From contig NZ_CP072913.1 in NCBI RefSeq assembly GCF_017968885.1, forward strand, positions 6,240,501-6,304,500: a stretch of DNA of 64,000 nucleotides, in the 5' to 3' direction. Positions 47,058 to 56,827 of the stretch are shown one piece after another. A program made the position numbers and the translations under genes. The notes under the pieces are model-generated. The model was given only the letters and a program-made list of their open reading frames with translations, was not told where the DNA came from and searched no databases. Position 1 is the stretch's first letter. Each line of letters starts with the position of its first letter. The DNA comes from Pseudomonas sp. Tri1. GTDB taxonomy: Bacteria > Pseudomonadota > Gammaproteobacteria > Pseudomonadales > Pseudomonadaceae.

Positions 47058-47932
47058 CAGCACACTCCAGGGAAGAGGCCATCGCCGCGTTCGATACGGT
47101 CGAGAAACAGGCAGGCGGCGAGCAAGTCGGCAGCGCCGCCGGGCGAGGCGTTCAAGGCAATCAGTTGTTGGTCCAGCGCGTGTAACTGGCGACGACCGCC
47201 CAGGCTCGCACTGCCACCGGCGTCGAGCACCGCTTTGGCACCCTGTTGCATGGCCTGCAAACCCGGCTCGCCGGCACGGTAAAGTACGCAGGTGTCGGCC
47301 AGGGTGGTCATGATCGCCAGCAAGGCATCGAGCCGGGCGTTCTGTTCTCCGGCGCCCGCCGCGCGACTGCGCTTGAGTTGCGGCAAGCCCAGACCGGTGA
47401 CGGCCGGGAACGCCAATTGCGCTTCTTCCCGAGCTCCCCGCACGCCGTAGCGTTGGGCTACCTGGGCGCCGTGGCTCAAGGGTTGGGGCGCGTAACGGTC
47501 GTTGAGCAAGGCCAGGCGGGCGGCACGTAAAGTGACGGAGCTTGCGACACTGGCTTGAGGCTCCAACGCCGTCGCAGCCACCAACAGGCCCAAGGCCCAG
47601 ATCGCCCCCCGATGGGTATTCACGCCGTTGGTAGTCGCGAGCATCGCCGCTTCCCCCTCACGTCCGATCCGCCCAAGGGCTTCGCGCAACGGCAAGCCGA
47701 TCTCGCCACAGCCAAGGGCGGCGTCGGCCATTTCCTTGAACGCCGGCCACAGCGACAGCGCCGAAGCGTGCATCAGACCCAGGTGCAGATCGGTGTGGGC
47801 GCCATTGCCGCGACGATCCACCAGGGCCGGTTTCGGCGACAGGTCGGCTTCGTCGATCAGCGCATCCACCGCGATATCGGCCAGACGCTCGGCCAAAGAC
47901 AATCTTTCAGGTTGCAGGTTAAAGGCGTGCAT
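47057..47932 (-). CDS. mdcB: Triphosphoribosyl-dephospho-CoA synthase
   Basis: A 291-residue CitG-like enzyme that makes the prosthetic-group precursor from ATP and dephospho-Co[33 protein letters not shown] carries the family signature (SPKPGLVD-like), and [15 protein letters not shown] the second conserved block. The ATG follows the mdcA stop without a gap (TAAATG), indicating coupling. Confidence 0.92.
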   Translation of the reverse strand: MHAFNLQPERLSLAERLADIAVDALIDEADLSPKPALVDRRGNGAHTDLHLGLMHASALSLWPAFKEMADAALGCGEIGLPLREALGRIGREGEAAMLATTNGVNTHRGAIWALGLLVAATALEPQASVASSVTLRAARLALLNDRYAPQPLSHGAQVAQRYGVRGAREEAQLAFPAVTGLGLPQLKRSRAAGAGEQNARLDALLAIMTTLADTCVLYRAGEPGLQAMQQGAKAVLDAGGSASLGGRRQLHALDQQLIALNASPGGAADLLAACLFLDRIERGDGLFPGVC

Positions 47933-49603
47933 TTACCAGCTCCTGAACTTGGCGGGCGGGTTGTAGAGGCCACCAGACCACTCCACCAGATCGGCCACGC
48001 TCTTGGCCGCGAGCAGCTCGCGGGTGGCGTCGGTGCGACGGATACCGAGGTCTTCAGGCAAGGCGATCAGCCCTTCGCGACGCATGCGGGCGGTGTCTTT
48101 CGGGTCGTGACGCAGGCCGATGGCGGTGACCCCGGCCACGGCGGCGATCATTGCCTGGCGCTCCTCCAGGGAGCGGGCCTTATACAGGTAGGCAATGCCT
48201 TCCTCGGTCAGCAGATGGGTGACGTCGTCGCCATAGATCATGATCGGCGCCAGGGGCATGCCAGCCTTCTTCGCCACGTCCACCGCGTCGAGGGTTTCGA
48301 CGAAAGTCGGTTTACCGCCCTCCTGGAACGTCTCGACCATCTGCACCACCAGTTTCTTGCCACGCTCAAGCAGCGGCGCCTCGCCGTCGCCGTGGCGCAT
48401 GTCGAGCCAGGCTGGCGTGCCGTGACGGCGACCGCGCGGATCGTGGCCCATGTTCGGCGCACCGCCAAAACCGGCCAGGCGACCACGGGTAACCGTCGAG
48501 GAATGTCCGTCGCCGTCCACTTGCAAAGTGGCGCCGATGAACAGGTCCACCGCGTACTGCCCGGCCAGTTGGCAGACCATGCGGTTGGAGCGCAGCGAGC
48601 CATCACGTCCGGTGAAGAACACATCGGGTCGGGCGGCGATGTAGTTTTCCATGCCCAGTTCGGTGCCAAAGCAATGCACACTTTCGACCCAGCCACTTTC
48701 GATGGCGGGGATCAGGGTTGGATGGGGGTTGAGGGTCCAGTTGCGGCAAATCTTGCCCTTCAGGCCGAGGGATTCGCCGTAGGTGGGCAGGATCAGTTCG
48801 ATGGCGGCGGTGTTGAAACCAATGCCGTGATTGAGGGACTGGACGTTGTGTTTTTCGTAGATCCCGCGGATCGCCATCATTGCCATCAGCACGTGCACAG
48901 GCTTGATGTGGCGTGGGTCGCGAGTGAACAGCGGTTCGATGTAGAACGGCTTGTCGGCCACCACCACGAAATCGACCCAGGAGGCCGGGATATCGACCCG
49001 TGGCAAGTCGCTGACGTCGTCCACCAACTGGTTGACCTGAACGATGACGATGCCATCGCTGAAGGCCGCCGGCTCAATCAACGCCGGGGTGTCTTCGGTG
49101 CTGGGGCCGGTGTAGATATTGCCGGCGCGGTCGGCCATGAAACCGGCCGAGAGCACGACGTTGGGAATCAGGTCCACCACCAATCGGGCATAGAGCTCGA
49201 TGTAGGTGTGGATCGCGCCGATCTCCAGCAGACCGTCTTCGAGCAACTGACTGATGCGCAGGCTCTGGGTGCCGGCGAAGGAAAAATCCAACTTGCGGGC
49301 GATGCCACGTTCGAACAGGTCCAGGTGCTCGGACCGGCCGACGCTGGGCATGATCATGTGCAGATCGTGCAGCTTCGCCGGGTCGACTTTGGCCAGTGAG
49401 CGCGACAGAAAATCCGCCTGCTTCTGGTTATTCCCCTCCAGCACCACACGGTCGCCGGGCAGAATCAACGCCTCCAACGCCGCAACGATCTTGTCGGTGG
49501 GCAACACCACACCGTCGGCAAGCCCCTTCACCAGCTCGAGACGCCGCTGCTTTTCGCCGCGCCGCCGCGTCCAGCGCGAGTCGGGGGATATTGTTGTTGT
49601 CAT
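47933..49603 (-). CDS. mdcA: Malonate decarboxylase alpha subunit (acetyl-S-ACP:malonate ACP transferase)
   Basis: A 556-residue first gene of the operon. The protein exchanges acetate for malonate on the carrier protein, producing malonyl-S-ACP. Segments NVVLSAGFMADRAGNIYTGPSTEDTPAL, GIVIVQVNQLVDDV and GFGGAPNMGHDPRGRRHGTPAW are typical of MdcA. The ATG at 49603 follows GGAG; a GTG two codons upstream overlaps that site. A dyad CTCCACG-N10-CGTGGAG (49609-49632) covers the binding site and could influence translation or bind a regulator. Confidence 0.95.
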   Translation of the reverse strand: MTTTISPDSRWTRRRGEKQRRLELVKGLADGVVLPTDKIVAALEALILPGDRVVLEGNNQKQADFLSRSLAKVDPAKLHDLHMIMPSVGRSEHLDLFERGIARKLDFSFAGTQSLRISQLLEDGLLEIGAIHTYIELYARLVVDLIPNVVLSAGFMADRAGNIYTGPSTEDTPALIEPAAFSDGIVIVQVNQLVDDVSDLPRVDIPASWVDFVVVADKPFYIEPLFTRDPRHIKPVHVLMAMMAIRGIYEKHNVQSLNHGIGFNTAAIELILPTYGESLGLKGKICRNWTLNPHPTLIPAIESGWVESVHCFGTELGMENYIAARPDVFFTGRDGSLRSNRMVCQLAGQYAVDLFIGATLQVDGDGHSSTVTRGRLAGFGGAPNMGHDPRGRRHGTPAWLDMRHGDGEAPLLERGKKLVVQMVETFQEGGKPTFVETLDAVDVAKKAGMPLAPIMIYGDDVTHLLTEEGIAYLYKARSLEERQAMIAAVAGVTAIGLRHDPKDTARMRREGLIALPEDLGIRRTDATRELLAAKSVADLVEWSGGLYNPPAKFRSW

Positions 49604-49726
49604 GACCACTCCACGGGTTCGCTGTCGTGGAGGTCACATTAGGAGTGTTGGGGCGAGGGCATCAATCAAGCTTAGCGGCGGATCGTTACGGTTGGAGTAA
49701 TGGTTTGCGATAAACACAAATCAAAA

Positions 49727-49750
49727 TGTGGGAGCGAGCTTGCTCCCACA
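49727..49750. repeat. Short REP-derived hairpin
   Basis: TGTGGGAGC and GCTCCCACA face each other across only GAGCTT, as if a REP pair collapsed by deletion between its two outer arms. Confidence 0.65.
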
Positions 49751-49795
49751 GGTCCAGCCCAAACAGGTCTGATGGTGTACACCGCCCGCAAGAGC

Positions 49796-50095
49796 CAGGC
49801 CGGCTGTCAGGCCGCCTCGCGGTGGACGTTGATTTCGGCGCCCCGTTAACCACGATGGCCGAACGTAGGTATTGCGTAGTGGGCACCTCGGCATGGATGC
49901 CGAGGTAGCCGCGCTGGGCCATGGATGGCCCTTCGCGGCGGGCCCACGGAGCAATGCCGGAGTGAGGGCATGCCGAGCCTAGGCGAGGCACCGAGTGGTG
50001 GGGCAGAAGCGTTTTGCTTACTTTTGCGCTTCTCAAAAGTGAGCCGCCGTCAGGGCGGAACCCTGAGTAGCCGTTGCCGCAGCAATGGATATGTA
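49796..50095 (+). repeat. Hairpin-rich repeat, copy C
   Basis: Same orientation as copy B, more than 40 kb away. It has ACCTCGGCAT/ATGCCGAGGT, GGGCCAT/ATGGCCC, GCTTACTTTTG/CAAAAGTGAGC and CCGCC/GGCGG, where copies A and B have different but equally paired bases. The unpaired stretch CGGCGCCCCGTTAACCACG is nearly identical in all copies. Confidence 0.8.
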
Positions 50096-50111
50096 CTCAG
50101 TCAACAACATC

Positions 50112-50156
50112 CGGGCCGGCTGTCAGGCCGCCATCGCGAGCAAGCTCGCTCCCACA
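50112..50156 (-). repeat. REP joined to the first segment of the hairpin repeat
   Basis: CGGGCCGGCTGTCAGGCCGCC followed by ATCGCGAGCAAGC...CCCACA. The first part is the same sequence that begins hairpin-repeat copy C. Confidence 0.6.
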
Positions 50157-50173
50157 GTTTGATCGAAGTACAA

Positions 50174-50227
50174 CCGGGAGAAACAGGTCGGCTATAAGGC
50201 CGCTTCGCGAGCAAGCTCGCTCCCACA
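50174..50227 (-). repeat. REP joined to repeat-end fragment, second copy
   Basis: CCGGGAGAAACAGGTCGGC, TATAAGGCCGC, then TTCGCGAGCAAGC...CCCACA. Matches 6336-6390 in reverse orientation. Confidence 0.6.
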
Positions 50228-50244
50228 GAGAAGATGTGCATGGC

Positions 50245-50715
50245 TCAGGGTTTGTGGTGTTGAACCAACCCCGCGGCCACCACCAATTCTTCCAACGCCA
50301 ACAAATCCGGCACTTTCGCCACATGCTCGCCCACTTGCACCGCCGCCTGTTCCAGCCCGCACAGCGGTACATCGACGTAGCTCAGCTGAGTGTCGAGCTT
50401 GTAGGAGCGCGGGATGCCTTGCACCAGCAGCGCGATGAAGCGCAGCTCCGGGCGCCCGCCCAAGGCGTTGAGGATGACAATGCGTGCTCGCTCGCCAATC
50501 ACGGTTTTCTGGCCACAGGCCGATTCGAAGCTCAGCAGTGGGATTTGTCGCTCGCGCCAGCTCACCCAACCGAGGAACCACGGCGGGGTGTCCATATCGA
50601 AGGCGCTGCTTTGATAGTCGATCAGTTCGGCCACGGCCACGTTGGGCAGGATCAGATGCCGGTCGGCCAGGGGCAGCAACAGGCCGGTGAGGTGGCTGGT
50701 GCGGTGCTCATGCAT
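50245..50715 (-). CDS. chpC: CheW-like chemotaxis protein ChpC
   Basis: A 156-residue CheW-domain protein (HLTGLLLPLADRHLILPNVAVAELIDYQ, then PPWFLGWVSWRERQIPLLSFESACG). In P. aeruginosa ChpC is an accessory coupling protein linking receptor signals to ChpA. The ATG at 50715 overlaps the last codons of chpA, indicating coupled translation. It ends the cluster here; no chpD or chpE follows within the repeat-filled spacer or the mdc genes. Confidence 0.88.
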   Translation of the reverse strand: MHEHRTSHLTGLLLPLADRHLILPNVAVAELIDYQSSAFDMDTPPWFLGWVSWRERQIPLLSFESACGQKTVIGERARIVILNALGGRPELRFIALLVQGIPRSYKLDTQLSYVDVPLCGLEQAAVQVGEHVAKVPDLLALEELVVAAGLVQHHKP

Positions 50716-53700
50716 GGGTCTTGCTCCAGTGGGCGATGCTGTCGAGCAGCACCGATTCCTGGTACGGCTTGCCCAGGTAGTCGTTGACGCCAATAGCCAT
50801 GGCACGGTCGCGGTGTTTCTGGCCGGTGCGGGAGGTGATCATGATGATTGGCAGGTGCGCCAGGCGCGGGTCATTGCGCACCTGTGTGGCCACTTCGAAG
50901 CCGTCCATGCGCGGCATCTCGATGTCCAGCAGCATCAGGTCCGGGGAGTGCTCGGCCAGCAACGCCATGGCGTCCACACCGTCCTTGGCGGTGAGCACGT
51001 GCATGCCATGGCGCTCCAGCAGGCGGCTGGTGACCTTGCGGACCGTCACCGAGTCGTCCACCACCAACACCAACAGCGGCCGCTGATGTTCGCCCTCGCC
51101 TTGCGACGCTGCCGAGTGGCGCGGGACTTGGTGGGGCAAGGCGCGGATCGGCGCCAGCAGGTCGAGGATCAATACCACCCGGCCATCCCCCAGGATGGTC
51201 GCCCCAGACAGGCCCTGCACCGCCGAGAACTGCGGGCCGAGGCTCTTGACCACGATCTCCCGGGTACCGGCGGTCGAGTCCACCTGCACCGCGATATGTC
51301 GTTCGTTGCACTGCATCAGCAGCACTGGCAAGGGTTGGCTCTGGCCCAGCAGTTTCGGACGAGCGCCGGTTTTCAGTAGCTCACCCAGGTAGCACAGCTC
51401 ATAGCGTTGCCCTGCGTAGGTGTAGCTCGGAGGGTCGAGCTGGTAATAGCCATCCAGCTCGGCGGGTAGCACCCGGACGATGCTTTCGATGGTGTTCAGC
51501 GGAATCGCGTACTGGTCTTCATGACACTGCACCATCAACGCCCGGTTGACCGCCACGGTAAACGGCAGGCGGATGCGAAAATGCACGCCCTGCCCCGGCG
51601 TGGAGTCGATGACCATGCTGCCGCCCAGTTGCCGCACCTCTTCATGGACCACGTCCATGCCGACGCCGCGCCCGGAGATCTGGGTGATTTTTTCCGCGGT
51701 GGAAAACCCCGGCTGCAGGATGAACTGCAGCACGTCGCGGTCGTTCATGTCGCTGTCAGGGGCGAGCAAGCCGCGCTTGATCGCCTTGCGCCGCACCGCA
51801 TCCAGCGGTACGCCAGCGCCGTCGTCGCGGATGTCGAAAATGATGTCGCCACCTTCCCGGGACAGGTCGAGGCTGATGCGCCCACGGGCCGGTTTGCCAG
51901 CGGCAATGCGCACATCGGCCGGTTCCAGGCCATGGTCGACGGCGTTGCGCAGCATGTGCTCCAGAGGCGCAGCCATGCGCTCCAACACGTTGCGATCCAT
52001 CTCGCCGTCGGCGTTGCCGACCACGAACTCCACGTCTTTGCCCAGTTCCTGGGCCACTTGCCGGACGATGCGTTTGAGGCGCGGCAACATGCGCTCGAAC
52101 GGCACCATGCGCGTACGCATCAGACCTTCCTGGAGTTCGGTGTTAATGCGCCCCTGCTGTTGCAGTAAATTCTCGGCATCGTGGTTGCTGCGGTCTAGGG
52201 TCTCCTTGAGGTCGAGCAGATCCGAGGCGGATTCGAACAGCGCCCGGGACAACTGCTGCAACTGGGAATGGCGGTCCATTTCCAGTGGATCGAACTCTTC
52301 ATAGCCCAGGCGCTCGGCCTCTACCTGCTGACGGCTGAGGATCCGCCCCTGGGTTTCAGTATCGAGACGACGCAACTGATCACGCATCCGTTCGATGGTG
52401 GTTTCCATCTCGCTCAACGCCACGCGCGCGTCGTTGACCTGCTGTTCGATGCGTCCACGGAAAATCGAGGTTTCACCGGCCAGGTTCACCAGGTCATCGA
52501 GCAGTTCGGCGGAGACCTTGACCATGTCCGCACCGTCGCCCGGTGCCGCGGGCTCGGTTCTGGCAGGTGCAGGCGACGGGGCCGGAGCCGGAGCCGGTTC
52601 CGGGGCAGAGACGGCTTCGGGCGCCTCGCGCTCCTGCGGATGGTTCACCGCCTGGATCTGTGCGATCAGCCGGTCCGCCAACGGACACGGTTGGCCGGCG
52701 CGCACTGCGTCGAGCATCTGGGCGATTCGGTCATGGCTGCTTTGCAACAAGGCGAACAGCGCCGGAGTCGGCTGCAACAGCCCCGCCGACAGGCCTTCAT
52801 ACAGGTTCTCCAGCTCATGGGCCAGGTCGCCGATGGGCACGATTTCCACCATCCGCGCGCCGCCCTTGAGGGTGTGCAAGTCCCGTAGCAAGGTTTCTAC
52901 GGCCTGGCGGTTCGACGGATCTTCCTGCCAGCGCAGCAACGCCGCGCCCGAGCTGTCGAGGATGTCGAAGCCTTCCTCAAGGAAGATTTCCAGCAGTTCC
53001 GGATCATGCCCGGCCCCTTCGCCCCGGTTCGGGTCGGCCGACTCCATAGGATTGGGCTTGTCCTGACGGAAACGGCGAATGGCATCGATCAGTGCAACGG
53101 GATCGCCCAACGGCTGACCCTGCTGCAACTGCCCGAGCAACAGGTCGAGGCGTTCGTGGCTGCTGTTGAGCAGTTGCGCCAGTTCCTCGCTATAGCTGTA
53201 GCGGCGGTCCACCAACCCTTCGTAAAGATTTTCCAGCTCCTGGGCCAGGTCGCTCACTGGCCGCACGTCTGCCATCTTCGCGCCGCCCTTGAGGGTGTGC
53301 AGGTCACGTTGCAGCGAAGACAGCGGCGCACCGTTCTCCGGATCGGCCAACCAGCGCTGCAGCGCCTGGGCGGCGCTTTCGAGGATGTCCTGGGCCTCTT
53401 CGAGGAAGATCGCGGCGATGTCGTCGTCCACGCTGGTATCGGCCGGGGCGCTGCGTTCGAGTTCGGCCGTCGCACTGCCCAATTCGCGGATGCTCAGGGT
53501 GCGGCTGCCATCGCTGCGGATCAGGCCGGTGGCCGATGGGTCGAGGCTGGTCTCGAGCAGGCTGCGCAAGGCTTGCACGCGTTCGGGTTGCGGACGCACA
53601 TGTTGCCCGGCGGCCAGCTCATCGAGCATGTCGATCAGGGCTTCATGGGCGCGTTGCGCTTCCTGGAAAAACCCGTCGCTGACCGTCAGGCTGCTTTCTT

Positions 53701-56635
53701 CCACCGCGCCATAAAGGTCCAGCAAGGCTTCGCAGAGTTCGTCTATCGGGTGCAAGTCGGCCAGGTGCGCGCCTTCGCCAAGGGTGGTCAACTCATCCAG
53801 CAGCGCACTCAGTTCCTGGCCTTCGCCAGGGTGCTGCTGCCAGCGCTGCAACAGGCTTTCGGCGTCCAGCAGGATGTCCATGCCCTGGGCGAGGAAGTTG
53901 TTGATCAGTTGTGGATCCCGCCTGGTCCGCAAGCCTTTGTCCGGTGCACTGAGGGCCGCTTGCAGGCGCCCGGCCAACAGCGCCTGGGCTCGTTGGATCA
54001 GATCCTCGGCACCTGGGATCGGCGCCAACGGTTCACTGTGTAACTGGCGCAGGCCCAGGCGTAGCAGGCCTTCGGCCTCCAGCAACAGTTCGACTTCATC
54101 CAGGTCGAGGGCAATCAGGTGCGCCTTGTATTCCCGGGCCAGTTCGTCCATCGCGCCGGCCAGTTCGGCAATCGGCAGTACGCCGGCCATGGAGGCGCTG
54201 CCCTTGAGGGTATGCAAGGCCCGTTGCAATTCATCACTGGCCTGCAGCGGCAGGTGCTCGGCAGCCTGGTCAAGAAAGCGATTGAGGCTGGCGAGATGGC
54301 CCTGGGCTTCGTTGTCGAAGATCTTCAGCAGCAACGGATCGAGGGCGACCACATCCTGCTCGTCTTCATCTTCCTCGTCACCGCCCTTGGCCAGGGCATG
54401 CGCGCGGACAGCCAGGCGGTCGACGTCGTCACGCTGACGCTGGCGATGGGCGGCGAACTCGCTGACCAGCGCGGGAAGCAATTGCACCGTTTCCTCGATC
54501 AACTGCCGCACCGACGCATCGGCTTCGACGCTGCGCTCCAGCACTCGGTTGAGCAGGTTTTCCACGGCCCAGGCCAGCTCACCGAGCACCAGCGCCCGGA
54601 CCATCCGACCGCTGCCCTTGAGGGTATGGAAGGCCCGGCGCAGTTCACTCAGGGCGCCACGGTCGTCGGGGTGAGCCGTCCAGCGCGGCAGGTACTCACG
54701 CAGGATATCCAGCACTTCACCGGTTTCTTCGAGAAAGACCTCGCGCAGCTCATCGTCCACCGGGTGCTCATCCAGCGGCGGCGGCAGCAGGCTACCCGGG
54801 GTAGTCCTGGCTGGCGGGTTGACCGCCGAGACCGGACTGGCCAGTACTTCGGCCAAGGATTGCACCGTCTGTGGGTCATTGAGCTCCTGCAAGTCCTGCA
54901 TCAACAGGGCTTCGTTGGGGCTCAGCACATCGTCAAGCAATGGCACCCGGGCTTCGTCGGGGAAATAACCGAGGGCGGCGAGGCTACGCTCAACCGCGTC
55001 CAACAAAGGTTCACCGGGGGTTTCCGGGTCTTCGCTCAAACGCTCCAGGTAGTACTCCAAGCCGGTGATCACGTCGGCCAGGTGGTCGAGCGCCTCCCAG
55101 CCCGGCTGGGCCTGGTCCAGCAGCAGATGTTCGCGGATGAAAGCGTTGCACGCCTCCACCAGACTGGCGGCGCGGCTCAGGGGGATCATCGCCAGGGCGC
55201 CACGAACCTGGGTCAACAACGCCGGCAAGGCCTGCAGTTGCTCGCGGTTCCAGTCGGCGTCGATGTAGTCGACGATCATGTCCTTGGCCTGCTGCAGACA
55301 GGTGTGGGCTTCCTTTATGACGATCTGGTGGATCTGGGTCAGGTCGGTGGTGGGCAGGTGGCTTTCTTCGCGGCTCTCGGGTTCGACAGTACCAACCATG
55401 CCGGCCAGGGTGGCCTCGACGTAGAGCAAGGCGCCGGCGACGTCCATGAGGGTCGCGTCATCGGGCTCGCGCTGGCCCTGGGCGAGGCTCAACACCACCG
55501 CCAGTTGATCGATGATGACCTTGCGCGGCTGGCCGAAACCGAGCACCGCCAGGGTATCGGCGATCTGTCGCAGGGGCGCCAGCAGGCTGTCCAGTTCCGA
55601 GGCGTGCTGGCGGTCGCTGCGCACGAACAGGTCGAGCCGCTCCTTGACCCGCACCAACTCTTCGCAGAGCGCAGTGAGCACCGAGCGCATGGCATCGCGG
55701 TCGGGCCCGGCCAGGCGCGCCCGTTCTTCGTCGACCATGGCGCTGTCCGGCAGCGCATCGTCCAGTGAGTAGCGTTCTTTCATGATCTGCATCTGCCCGC
55801 TGGGATGTTCGGCCTTGGCAATATAGAACAACAAGCTCTTGAGCAGGTGTGGCGGCGCCGGTTGATTGATACCCGGCATGCCCTGGTCCAACAGCCGCTT
55901 GAGTTCCTTGTCGGCCTCCTTGAACAGGCTGCGCAGCGCCGGGCTGTTGCCGATGCGCCCCTCGCGCATGCCTTCGACCAGGGCCGATGCCACCTGCCAG
56001 AGGGCATTGAGCGGCGCTCCGGCACATAACCCCTCCAGGCGATGAAAGACCTTGGCCAGATAACCGAGGTGGGTGGCGTCATCCTGTTCGCGCAGCAGGC
56101 CCACCAGGGCCATTTGCAGGGTCTGGCGCAATTTGCGCAGGGTGCCTGGCAAGTCCGGCGGTTCGAGGCGCTTCAAGGCCTCGTCGCTGAGTGGTGCAAT
56201 CTCCGGCAACTCGGGGCTGAACAGGCTGGTCTCCGACAACAGGCTCTCGCCACGGGCGCTGCGCAGATCGTTGATCAGCGGCAGCACCACCAGCGGCAGG
56301 TCGCGGCGCGCGCCCTGTATGCGGTCCAGGTAGATCGGCAATTGCCCCAGAGCCTGGCTCAACAGGCTGATGGCTTCGTCGCGATGAACGATGCGGTTGT
56401 CCTGCAGGGCGGCGCACAGCTGCTCCATTTCCTCGGCCAACAATGCCGCGCCGTAGAACTCGACCATCTGCAGGCCGCCGTGGACCTGATGAATGCAGGC
56501 CAGGCATTGCCCGAGGGCATCCGACGCCTGCGGATCGTCCACCAGGCGGTTGAGGGCCTGATGGGCCTGCTTCAGCGTTTCGGCAATCTCGCCCTTGACC
56601 CATTCCAGGGCCACATAATCGTGCCGATCACCCAT
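50708..56635 (-). CDS. chpA: Hybrid chemosensory histidine kinase ChpA
   Basis: A 1975-residue CheA-like kinase controlling type IV pilus function. The N-terminal 600 residues are FimL-like, with a histidine pair in CIHQVHGG near 49-52. Four canonical Hpt modules follow, with phosphorylatable His670 (HTLKGSGRM), His808 (HTLKGSASM), His1113 (HTLKGGAKM) and His1254 (HTLKGGARM). A Pro/Ala linker (about 1340-1370) leads to dimerisation and ATPase domains (HMLRNAVDHGLE, DDGAGV, GRGVGMD), a CheW domain (about 1690-1835) and a receiver with Asp1904 in LLDIEMPRMDG. P. aeruginosa ChpA is longer (about 2470) with more Xpt modules. The ATG at 56635 is preferred because upstream codons run through a repeat, although its binding site (GGAGTGGTT) is only fair. 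Confidence 0.93.
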   Translation of the reverse strand: MGDRHDYVALEWVKGEIAETLKQAHQALNRLVDDPQASDALGQCLACIHQVHGGLQMVEFYGAALLAEEMEQLCAALQDNRIVHRDEAISLLSQALGQLPIYLDRIQGARRDLPLVVLPLINDLRSARGESLLSETSLFSPELPEIAPLSDEALKRLEPPDLPGTLRKLRQTLQMALVGLLREQDDATHLGYLAKVFHRLEGLCAGAPLNALWQVASALVEGMREGRIGNSPALRSLFKEADKELKRLLDQGMPGINQPAPPHLLKSLLFYIAKAEHPSGQMQIMKERYSLDDALPDSAMVDEERARLAGPDRDAMRSVLTALCEELVRVKERLDLFVRSDRQHASELDSLLAPLRQIADTLAVLGFGQPRKVIIDQLAVVLSLAQGQREPDDATLMDVAGALLYVEATLAGMVGTVEPESREESHLPTTDLTQIHQIVIKEAHTCLQQAKDMIVDYIDADWNREQLQALPALLTQVRGALAMIPLSRAASLVEACNAFIREHLLLDQAQPGWEALDHLADVITGLEYYLERLSEDPETPGEPLLDAVERSLAALGYFPDEARVPLLDDVLSPNEALLMQDLQELNDPQTVQSLAEVLASPVSAVNPPARTTPGSLLPPPLDEHPVDDELREVFLEETGEVLDILREYLPRWTAHPDDRGALSELRRAFHTLKGSGRMVRALVLGELAWAVENLLNRVLERSVEADASVRQLIEETVQLLPALVSEFAAHRQRQRDDVDRLAVRAHALAKGGDEEDEDEQDVVALDPLLLKIFDNEAQGHLASLNRFLDQAAEHLPLQASDELQRALHTLKGSASMAGVLPIAELAGAMDELAREYKAHLIALDLDEVELLLEAEGLLRLGLRQLHSEPLAPIPGAEDLIQRAQALLAGRLQAALSAPDKGLRTRRDPQLINNFLAQGMDILLDAESLLQRWQQHPGEGQELSALLDELTTLGEGAHLADLHPIDELCEALLDLYGAVEESSLTVSDGFFQEAQRAHEALIDMLDELAAGQHVRPQPERVQALRSLLETSLDPSATGLIRSDGSRTLSIRELGSATAELERSAPADTSVDDDIAAIFLEEAQDILESAAQALQRWLADPENGAPLSSLQRDLHTLKGGAKMADVRPVSDLAQELENLYEGLVDRRYSYSEELAQLLNSSHERLDLLLGQLQQGQPLGDPVALIDAIRRFRQDKPNPMESADPNRGEGAGHDPELLEIFLEEGFDILDSSGAALLRWQEDPSNRQAVETLLRDLHTLKGGARMVEIVPIGDLAHELENLYEGLSAGLLQPTPALFALLQSSHDRIAQMLDAVRAGQPCPLADRLIAQIQAVNHPQEREAPEAVSAPEPAPAPAPSPAPARTEPAAPGDGADMVKVSAELLDDLVNLAGETSIFRGRIEQQVNDARVALSEMETTIERMRDQLRRLDTETQGRILSRQQVEAERLGYEEFDPLEMDRHSQLQQLSRALFESASDLLDLKETLDRSNHDAENLLQQQGRINTELQEGLMRTRMVPFERMLPRLKRIVRQVAQELGKDVEFVVGNADGEMDRNVLERMAAPLEHMLRNAVDHGLEPADVRIAAGKPARGRISLDLSREGGDIIFDIRDDGAGVPLDAVRRKAIKRGLLAPDSDMNDRDVLQFILQPGFSTAEKITQISGRGVGMDVVHEEVRQLGGSMVIDSTPGQGVHFRIRLPFTVAVNRALMVQCHEDQYAIPLNTIESIVRVLPAELDGYYQLDPPSYTYAGQRYELCYLGELLKTGARPKLLGQSQPLPVLLMQCNERHIAVQVDSTAGTREIVVKSLGPQFSAVQGLSGATILGDGRVVLILDLLAPIRALPHQVPRHSAASQGEGEHQRPLLVLVVDDSVTVRKVTSRLLERHGMHVLTAKDGVDAMALLAEHSPDLMLLDIEMPRMDGFEVATQVRNDPRLAHLPIIMITSRTGQKHRDRAMAIGVNDYLGKPYQESVLLDSIAHWSKTHA

Positions 56636-56639
56636 AACC

Positions 56640-56827
56640 ACTCCAAATCCTGTGGCGAGGGGATTTAGCGAAACGTCGCACCACCCCGCTGGGGCGCGAA
56701 GCGGCCCCCAAAAATGCTGAATCCACCATCTATGTCCCAGACTGGCTATTTTGGGACTGCTTCGCAGTCCAGCGGGGATAACCCCCCTCGCCACAAATGA
56801 TCTTCACCACCAGACAGGTCAAACCAG
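56640..56827. repeat. Inverted TGTGGCGAGGGG-type repeat between pilJ and chpA
   Basis: TGTGGCGAGGGGATTTAGC near 56651 and its inverted counterpart (CCCCTCGCCACA near 56788) bracket internal inverted pieces (CCCAGACTGGCTATTTTGGGA; GACTGC/GCAGTC). It occupies the place where pilK lies in P. aeruginosa. Confidence 0.6.

Larger units (their letters stand above)
49604..50244. other. 641-base region between mdcA and chpC: mdc promoter region and repeat island
   Basis: No supported gene. The left part (49604-49690) must hold the mdcA promoter and probable MdcR sites, including the dyad at 49609-49632. Then come a short perfect REP-derived hairpin (49727-49750), hairpin-repeat copy C (49796-50095), and two REPs each joined to GGCTGTCAGGCCGCC or GGCTATAAGGCCGC fragments (50112-50156 and 50174-50227). 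Confidence 0.65.
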
